NCBI GenBank assembly: GCA_028554795.2
Contig: CM068827.1
Location: 140,057,751 to 140,121,750, forward strand
Direction of reading: 5' to 3'
DNA from: Sinohyriopsis cumingii
Taxonomy: Eukaryota > Mollusca > Bivalvia > Unionida > Unionidae
DNA: 64,000 nt
Shown here: positions 61,555-64,000 of the stretch, in pieces
Position numbering within the stretch: the stretch's first letter is position 1
Layout of the letters: each line of letters begins with the position of its first letter
Notes under the pieces: model-generated
Databases searched by the model: none
Seen by the model: the letters and a program-made list of their open reading frames with translations, nothing else
What the model was told of the DNA's origin: nothing
Translations under genes and position numbers: made by a program

Positions 61555-63014
61555 GTTTGTACAATTTTATAATTATATGTCATAAAAGTAACTTTTTTTT
61601 TAACATAATCAGCAACCTATCTAATGCTTAAGATTTGCTGTGAAATTTTCAGGTTGCATAACTTACACAGCACTGCTTTCAGAATGAAAACCTGTTTTTA
61701 CTCAATAAATAATTTCTTTTCTTAACCTTTGCAGATGTGATCACTGACAGTTTTTATAAATCTTTTTGCGAGTTACTCTCCAAATTTTACCATTTCTATA
61801 AAAAAAATGTAATTTTCCAAATATATGTTTTAAAATTAATGGGAGTGAATTGCCAAATTAGACATATTTTAAGTGTGTAATGATGAATGTACTGGTTGAT
61901 TACTACTTTATCATTACAGTAATAAAAGGAACTTATCAAAGAAAAAAAGATTTTTCTTTGACTCTTAATTACATAAGTAAGGGATTGAGTATTTGTTTCA
62001 CCATAAAATAATTGGTTTGGTTAGGTTTTGTGTTTTAAGACAACACAAGTATATTATTTACTGCTGAGGCAAATTGGACTAAAGTGACCTCTCCCCCCAT
62101 TCAAGGAAATGCCACAGTAGTCAAGCTGGATTAATGGTAAGATTTGAAAATGAACAACTCACAAATCTGATTTTCTTACCCATGAGCCACTGTGGCTCTT
62201 GCTGTCATTAGTTGTCACTTGCAGGATGCAGAAGAGTGCATTACGCCTATTCCATCTGTGTGGACCTGCAGGTGGAGAACAGTAGGGATCTTTTTCTTAC
62301 ATACAAATTCAATTTTTGTACTGAGGAATGCTTTATAATTTATTAAAATGCTGAAATGTGGACTTGAATTTGTACAATATTCTATATTCACGAGCAGAAA
62401 TAATACAAAGTTCTGAATTCATTTGATTTATACCATTCCAAAACATGTTCACATAATTTAGGTCATTGCGTGTATCTGCTATTTGTAAATGTATGAAACA
62501 ACTTTACCTTAAAATCTATACAAAATTTTATGTTGTTGTCCTCCTACATGGAGAACAATGGGATGTAAGCACTTTTTTATGGAAAGGGTCAATATTGAAT
62601 CTTATATTTACATCCTGAATGTCACATATACTAAAAGAATTATGTCAGACACCAGCATTAATGTCCACATTTACATATCAGAAAAAGTGCTGACCTAATT
62701 TTGGTTTGAACCAGGACTTGGTCTAATTAGATATATAAACTCATATTTTTGATCCAATTAATCTTGATAGAATTATACTGGAACACATTCAGAAGGCGGA
62801 GCCAGAAATTTGGTCATGATCTAATACAACTTTTAGACTGATTTGTAGTTATTTGGTTTTTCTTTGCACTTTGTTAGAGCAATTATACACTGCAACCATT
62901 TTACAAAAGTGAAAAATGTCAATCAAGAATAAACTTAACAACCATGACTGTCAGAAAACTTATGGTTTATAATAAACAGTTGTTTAGAGAGAAAATAAAG
63001 TGTCTAAGGATACA

Positions 63015-63440
63015 GACAGTGCCTATAGATGTATCCTGTCAGAATGTCAGTACCTATAGATGTAACCTGTCAGAATATCAGTACCTATAGATGTATCCTG
63101 TCAGAATGTCAGTACCTATAGATGTAACCTGTCAGAATATCAGTACCTATAGATGTATCCTGTCAGAATGTCAGTACCTATAGATGTAACCTGTCAGAAT
63201 ATCAGTACCTATAGATGTATCCTGTCAGAATGTCAGTACCTATAGATGTAACCTGTCAGAATGTCAGTACCTATAGATGTAACCTGTCAGAATGTCAGTA
63301 CCTATAGATGTAACCTGTCAGAATGTCAGTACCTATAGATGTAACCTGTCAGAATGTCAGTACCTATAGATGTAACCTGTCAGAATGTCAGTACATGTAG
63401 ATATAACCTGTCAGAATATCAGTACTTGTAGATGTAATCT
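63015..63440 (+). repeat. Minisatellite, 31-bp unit with 62-bp dimer
   Basis: About 13 copies of GTCAGTACCTATAGATGTAA-CCTGTCAGAAT. The first half alternates GTATCC...AATG and GTAACC...AATA units, giving a 62-bp dimer; the later half is uniform. Confidence 0.95.
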
Positions 63441-63585
63441 GTGTGAATGTTTAGATTGATATTTTATATTGTAGTTCAAAATACATGTAGTGTATTATTT
63501 TTTAATCTTATTATTTTATAACTATGCTTTCTTGCATTGTTGTGATGCCTCTAACAGTTTACAATTTACTTTGCTTACCAAACAG

Positions 63586-63594
63586 GAAATCCAG
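63586..63594 (+). CDS. DNAH3: Candidate 9-nt microexon (Glu-Ile-Gln)
   Basis: GAAATCCAG lies between an acceptor-like TTTGCTTACCAAACAG and a good donor GTAATT. It is phase 0 on both sides, as required after exon 20, and encodes three residues. In related chains about three residues separate the equivalent of KAR from the L-I-V-P-T motif, so the length fits. Such short motifs also arise by chance. Confidence 0.25.
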
Positions 63595-64000
63595 GTAATT
63601 TCTGTTTGCATGTATACATGCCTGTAGTTCATGTACTTAGCAGCTCATTTAATCAAAAGGTTTCAGTAGAGAGCCTTGACATTGTTATCTCCCGTAGGTA
63701 TTAATTGCAAAATCAAAATACGATCTGTCTGTGGACTTCTTGTGAAGACTTTGTCAAATGCAAATAGCCTGCCTCTTTCCCATGTCTAATAAAAGGACGT
63801 ATCATTGGGGGGAAAAAGAAAAATCGTGGGCATGAATATATAACTGAGGTTAAAAATGCTTAAGTGCTTACCTCTTACATGTGAAATGTAGTAGCTTATA
63901 CAATTTAACTTGCAGGTAGTTTTCAAGAAATATACTGCGTACCTGGCTGTCTTTATGGGGCTTATTTTCATTAAATTTGCAATCAGTCATTTGTCATAAA

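Larger units (their letters stand above)
47894..61409 (+). other. Intron 19 (13.5 kb)
   Basis: The largest intron, phase 2, ending ATTTTTCAG. It holds many repeats and mobile elements listed below. Stretches with nothing recognised: 48255-48775, 49565-50220, 50805-51180, 51245-51875, 51970-52850, 53400-53890, 56230-57135, 58625-59055, 59310-60690, 61115-61409. Confidence 0.88.
61555..64000 (+). other. Intron 20 (5' part)
   Basis: A phase 0 intron continuing past the window end. It contains a 31-bp minisatellite and a microexon candidate. 61555-63000 and 63600-64000 have no recognised feature. Confidence 0.85.

Overview
The window is intronic-rich, AT-rich animal genomic DNA carrying the middle of one large plus-strand gene, an axonemal inner-arm dynein heavy chain. 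Its residues fit DNAH3 best within the DNAH3/DNAH7/DNAH12 group. Twenty coding exons lie between 796 and 61554. They total 2976 nt (992 codons) and join without a frameshift, and every intron follows GT-AG. Neither gene end is in the window. No other convincing gene was found. tRNA-derived SINEs, AGGTCA-rich degenerate tandem repeats, Penelope-like remnants and many minisatellites suggest a lophotrochozoan, most likely a mollusc; that assignment is inference.

Layout. Exons 1-6 (796-16455) encode the linker (DHC_N2). Exons 7-11 (20293-28415) encode AAA1, with Walker A GPAGTGKT and Walker B ACFDEF. Exons 12-17 (28925-39742) cover the AAA1-AAA2 connection and AAA2, with P-loop GDPLGGKTS and the Walker B variant FDGPVD. 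Exons 18-20 (46121-61554) run from the end of AAA2 through an acidic insert toward AAA3. AAA3 itself is not in the window. A 9-nt microexon candidate lies at 63586-63594.

Introns make up about 95 percent of the sequence and hold an unusual load of tandem arrays: units of 23, 31, 33, 38, 41, 42, 47, 48, 52, 53 and 57 bp. The largest is a roughly 4.9-kb array of a 52-bp unit in intron 17, whose degenerate end runs up to the acceptor of exon 18. Mobile elements include three copies of an approximately 0.8-kb TTAA-type MITE (introns 2, 14, 16), a Harbinger-like MITE (intron 5), a pair of related SINEs, a full SINE with a perfect 12-bp target duplication, a GC-rich 0.94-kb insertion with an 11-bp duplication, and a decayed Penelope-like GIY-YIG region (the last three in intron 19).

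The most unusual signal is that several exon/intron 5' splice junctions have themselves been tandemly copied into the following intron: exons 1, 7, 12 and 19, with exon 11 a weaker case. This leaves rows of donor-like sites. At exon 7, three of the downstream donors would extend the exon in frame by 29, 43 or 57 codons. An in-frame alternative terminal exon candidate also lies in intron 6 (19492-19727).
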